Positions 22,325 to 24,326 of a stretch of 24,326 nt of DNA are shown piece after piece. The notes below the pieces were generated by a model that saw nothing but the letters and a program-made list of their open reading frames with translations, was not told the origin of the DNA and did not search any database. The DNA is from DASVBE01 sp036375995 (lineage in GTDB: Bacteria; Actinomycetota; Actinomycetes; Streptosporangiales; Streptosporangiaceae). The DNA is taken from contig DASVBE010000284.1 of the NCBI GenBank assembly GCA_036375995.1, positions 1 through 24,326 on the forward strand. The letters are read 5' to 3'. Position 1 is the stretch's first letter. The number at the start of each line of letters is the position of its first letter. A program made the position numbers and the translations under genes.

Positions 22325-23722
22325 TCAGTCGGCGGCGAGCTCGGCGGGTTCCTCGTACGGGCCGCCGTGCTCGAGGTCCTCGGCCAGGCCCGCGTCGACC
22401 AGGTCCTGCTCCGGGGCGTAGGCGATCTCGCCGTGCACGGCCAGGTCGCCGACCTCGAGCACGGTGTCGGGCGCGCGCAGGCTCATGAACAGGCTGATGC
22501 CCTTGAGGATCAGGAAGGTGATCAGCGCGTCCCAGACGATGACGGTGAGCGCGGCCCCGGCCTGGAACAGCAGCTGCTTGGGGTGGCCGTACAGGGCGCC
22601 GGACGTGGTGATGTCGCTGGCGTTGCCCAGGCCCAGGTAGACGACCATGTTCGGGTCCGCGAGCAGACCGACCAGCAGGCCGCCGGCCAGGCCCGCGAAC
22701 CCGTGCGTGTAGACCACGCCGAGGGCGTCGTCGACCCGGTTGAACGGCCAGACGTAGCGCGGCAGGTAGGTCATCGCGGTCCACACCAGGCCGGACGCGA
22801 TCAGGCCGATGACCATCGCGCCGAGGCCGTTGACGTAGCCCGCGGCCGGGGTGATCGCGACTAGGCCGCAGATCATGCCGTTGATGGCGCCGAGGAAGCT
22901 CGGCTTCTTCTCCCGGCTGCCGAGCATGTCCAGGATCAGCCAGGTCATCAGGGCGACCGCGGTGGCCACGTTCGTGTTGATCACGGCCGCGGCCGCGTCG
23001 GCGCTGGCGAAGTACGGGTCGCCGCCGTTGAAGCCGTTCCAGCCGAGCCACAGCAGGCCCGCGCCGACCGCCACGAACGGCAGGTTACTGGGCGCACCGG
23101 TCTCCCGGTCCTTGCGCAGCCGGGGCCCGACCATGGCGGCCGCCACGAACCCGGACACGCCCGCGGCGAGGTGGATCACGTAGCCGCCGGAGTAGTCCAG
23201 CGTGCCGTGCGCACCCCACCAGCCGCCGCCCCAGATGAGGAACGCATTGACCGTGTAAGCGAATGTGATCCAGAGCGGCACGAACAGCAGCCAGGCCTTG
23301 AAATTGATCCGGCCGAGGACGCTGCCGAGCAGCAGAATGGGCGTGATCGCGGCAAAGACAAACTGGAAGTAGACCAGCGAGGCCTGCGGGAACCTGAACT
23401 TCGGTATGAAGCCGTTCAGCAGCGGGATATCCGCCTGGGCCTGCTCGGCGGCGTGCCCGAGAACCGAGCCCGGCTTGCCGATGAACGTGCTGATCCACGG
23501 CTCACCGAAGCCCATCTTGAAGGCGTACAGGACCCAGACGATCAGCGTCAGGCAGAACGCGCTGAACACCATCATCATCGCGTTCACGGCCCATTTGCGC
23601 TGCACCAGCCCTGCGTACAGGACGGCCAGGGCCGGGATGCTCATCAGCCCGACGAGCGTTGCCGCGACCAGCTGCCAGGAGTTATCACCGGCATTCAGCC
23701 AGCTTGGATAGGGAACAAGCAC
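22325..23722 (-). CDS. amt: Amt-family ammonium transporter
   Basis: A 465-residue channel protein of the Amt/MEP/Rh family for ammonium uptake at the cytoplasmic membrane. Eleven hydrophobic segments are expected and seen. D176 in DYSGGYVIH, H184, and H340 in VVYTHGFAG match the conserved pore aspartate and the twin histidines of E. coli AmtB (D160, H168, H318). The GLLWLGWNGFNGG helix and RVDDALGVVYTHG segment are classical. The C-terminal tail of about 45 residues is acidic and may contact a PII protein. The GTG start has GGAGG with a 4-base gap. No glnK or glnD follows, since the downstream neighbour is convergent. GlnR-like half-sites lie 100-190 bases upstream, suggesting nitrogen control. 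Confidence 0.95.
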   Translation of the reverse strand: MLVPYPSWLNAGDNSWQLVAATLVGLMSIPALAVLYAGLVQRKWAVNAMMMVFSAFCLTLIVWVLYAFKMGFGEPWISTFIGKPGSVLGHAAEQAQADIPLLNGFIPKFRFPQASLVYFQFVFAAITPILLLGSVLGRINFKAWLLFVPLWITFAYTVNAFLIWGGGWWGAHGTLDYSGGYVIHLAAGVSGFVAAAMVGPRLRKDRETGAPSNLPFVAVGAGLLWLGWNGFNGGDPYFASADAAAAVINTNVATAVALMTWLILDMLGSREKKPSFLGAINGMICGLVAITPAAGYVNGLGAMVIGLIASGLVWTAMTYLPRYVWPFNRVDDALGVVYTHGFAGLAGGLLVGLLADPNMVVYLGLGNASDITTSGALYGHPKQLLFQAGAALTVIVWDALITFLILKGISLFMSLRAPDTVLEVGDLAVHGEIAYAPEQDLVDAGLAEDLEHGGPYEEPAELAAD

Positions 23723-23829
23723 ACTGCCTCCATGGGCCTACGGGATGGCTTTCTGCCACCGCCGGAGCGCGCCGGGTCCCTGGCTTCGCCCGCCCCGCTC
23801 AGGTATCGGTTCCTGTTTCCCACGGCCGC

Positions 23830-23856
23830 GTTTCCGGCGTATTTCCCGCCTGTTAC
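23830..23856 (-). promoter_or_regulatory. GlnR-like binding box upstream of amt
   Basis: On the minus strand, GTAAC (23856-23852), GAAAT (23845-23841) and GAAAC (23834-23830) follow one another with exact 6-base spacers, the 11-base phasing of streptomycete GlnR a/b half-sites (gTnAC-n6-GaAAC). A second pair, GAAAC (23908-23904) and TTAAC (23897-23893), has the same spacing. The box ends about 107 bases before the amt start, a position suitable for activation. Confidence 0.5.
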
Positions 23857-23944
23857 GCCACCGGCAACACCCCTGGCTGCGGCTCCCCGTGTGTTAACGG
23901 CCTGTTTCACGCCGAGGTCGCTACCACGGCACCGCCGGAGTGAC

Positions 23945-24326
23945 CCCAACGACCGGCGTGACTCGTGATGCCCGTGTGGCCGACGTGCGCGGCCGGGTGG
24001 GGGCAGGCTGCCTTGGCGGGTGATGCGGCGAACCGGCCACCGCGCGGCGGGTCGGTGCGGGTGGGGCCCGGTCGCCGAAGCCGGTGCGCCACTGTGCCGT
24101 GCGTGCCGGACTGGTGGGAGTGGGCGCATGCGGGGCTGGCAGGGGTGGCCCACGCGGCGGGTGGCGGCGGCGGACTGGCCGCTCCCGGAGGGGTCGGGCC
24201 GATGCGGGCGGGTGGCCCCGGGGGCCGTGGTTGGCGCGTGCAGGGCGGGCGCCGGCTGTGGCCTGGGCATGGTGGTCGGCGCGCGGGCAAGCCCTGCCCG
24301 GGCGTCGTGGCCGGCGTGGAGGGGCC
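23945..24326. other. Unassigned GC-rich end of window
   Basis: No gene is supported here. The + strand is strongly G-rich and GCGGGTG-like words recur. One + frame stays open from GTG 23965 to the window end, with a GGAGG ten bases before an internal ATG at 24202, but its translation is Gly/Arg/Ala/Trp-rich with no recognisable family. Minus-strand frames in the same place are Pro/Arg/Ala-rich and look like chance. A partial gene running past the edge cannot be excluded. Confidence 0.3.

Noticed and set aside
23695..24290. Minus-strand frames upstream of amt (191 and 127 codons)
   Set aside because: They are Pro/Arg/Ala/His-rich, one overlaps the amt start, and they cross the GlnR-like box; no ribosome site or family sequence was found.
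1..24326. tRNA, rRNA, CRISPR, insertion sequences, prophage or attachment sites
   Set aside because: No cloverleaf with a T-loop consensus, no regular repeat-spacer array, no transposase or integrase protein and no terminal repeats were seen by eye.

Overview
The window looks like chromosomal DNA of a very GC-rich actinomycete. G or C fills most third codon positions, GTG starts and 4-base stop/start overlaps are frequent, and several products belong to actinobacterial families: DUF4193, a coproporphyrin-type ferrochelatase with a C-terminal cysteine cluster, a FolP2-like dihydropteroate synthase homologue and GuaB1. A morphologically complex order such as Streptosporangiales, Streptomycetales or a relative is plausible, but the genus cannot be named from this sequence. 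No tRNA, rRNA, CRISPR array, transposase, integrase or phage gene was seen.

Layout, left to right. (a) 14-1477: an APC-family permease on +, ending in a strong hairpin. (b) 5718 down to 1509 on the minus strand: a run reading DUF4193 zinc-ribbon protein, YtcJ-like amidohydrolase, aldo/keto reductase and an AlkZ-like winged-helix protein. The last two are coupled by a GTGA overlap. (c) 6037-7371: a membrane-anchored pseudokinase on +, diverging from DUF4193 across a 318-base spacer. (d) 9296 down to 7399 on -: ferrochelatase followed by an inositol-monophosphatase-family enzyme, coupled by an ATGA overlap. (e) 10612 down to 9383 on -: a secreted lytic transglycosylase with an extra N-terminal MacB/FtsX-like region. 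It diverges from an FAD-linked sugar-lactone oxidase (10743-12053, +) across a 130-base spacer full of GGGCCA/TGGCCC palindromes. (f) 12568-12074 on -: a small secreted protein of unknown function; 12945-13652 on +: a TetR regulator overlapping tail-to-tail with an EamA exporter (14563-13631, -). (g) A FolP2-like protein (15570-14728, -) diverges from guaB1 (15624-17063, +) across about 50 bases; guaB1 is coupled to a secreted DD-peptidase with an SGC motif. (h) An alpha/beta hydrolase (-) diverges from a three-gene + run: cyclase/formamidase, ThDP enzyme, pentapeptide-repeat protein (19032-22233). (i) 23722-22325 on -: an Amt ammonium channel with a GlnR-like half-site array upstream. The last 380 bases hold no gene I can support.

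How the genes fit together. Most of the window is housekeeping: haem insertion, purine and folate-like metabolism, wall remodelling and ammonium uptake, with small accessory catabolic or transport cassettes between. No single island-like novel system stands out. The best candidates for something under-described are the transglycosylase with its MacB-like domain and operator-like palindrome array, the membrane pseudokinase, the folP2-EamA intergenic hairpin that pairs better as minus-strand RNA, and the cyclase-ThDP-pentapeptide operon whose ThDP enzyme has Asp-Asp where Asn-Asn is usual.
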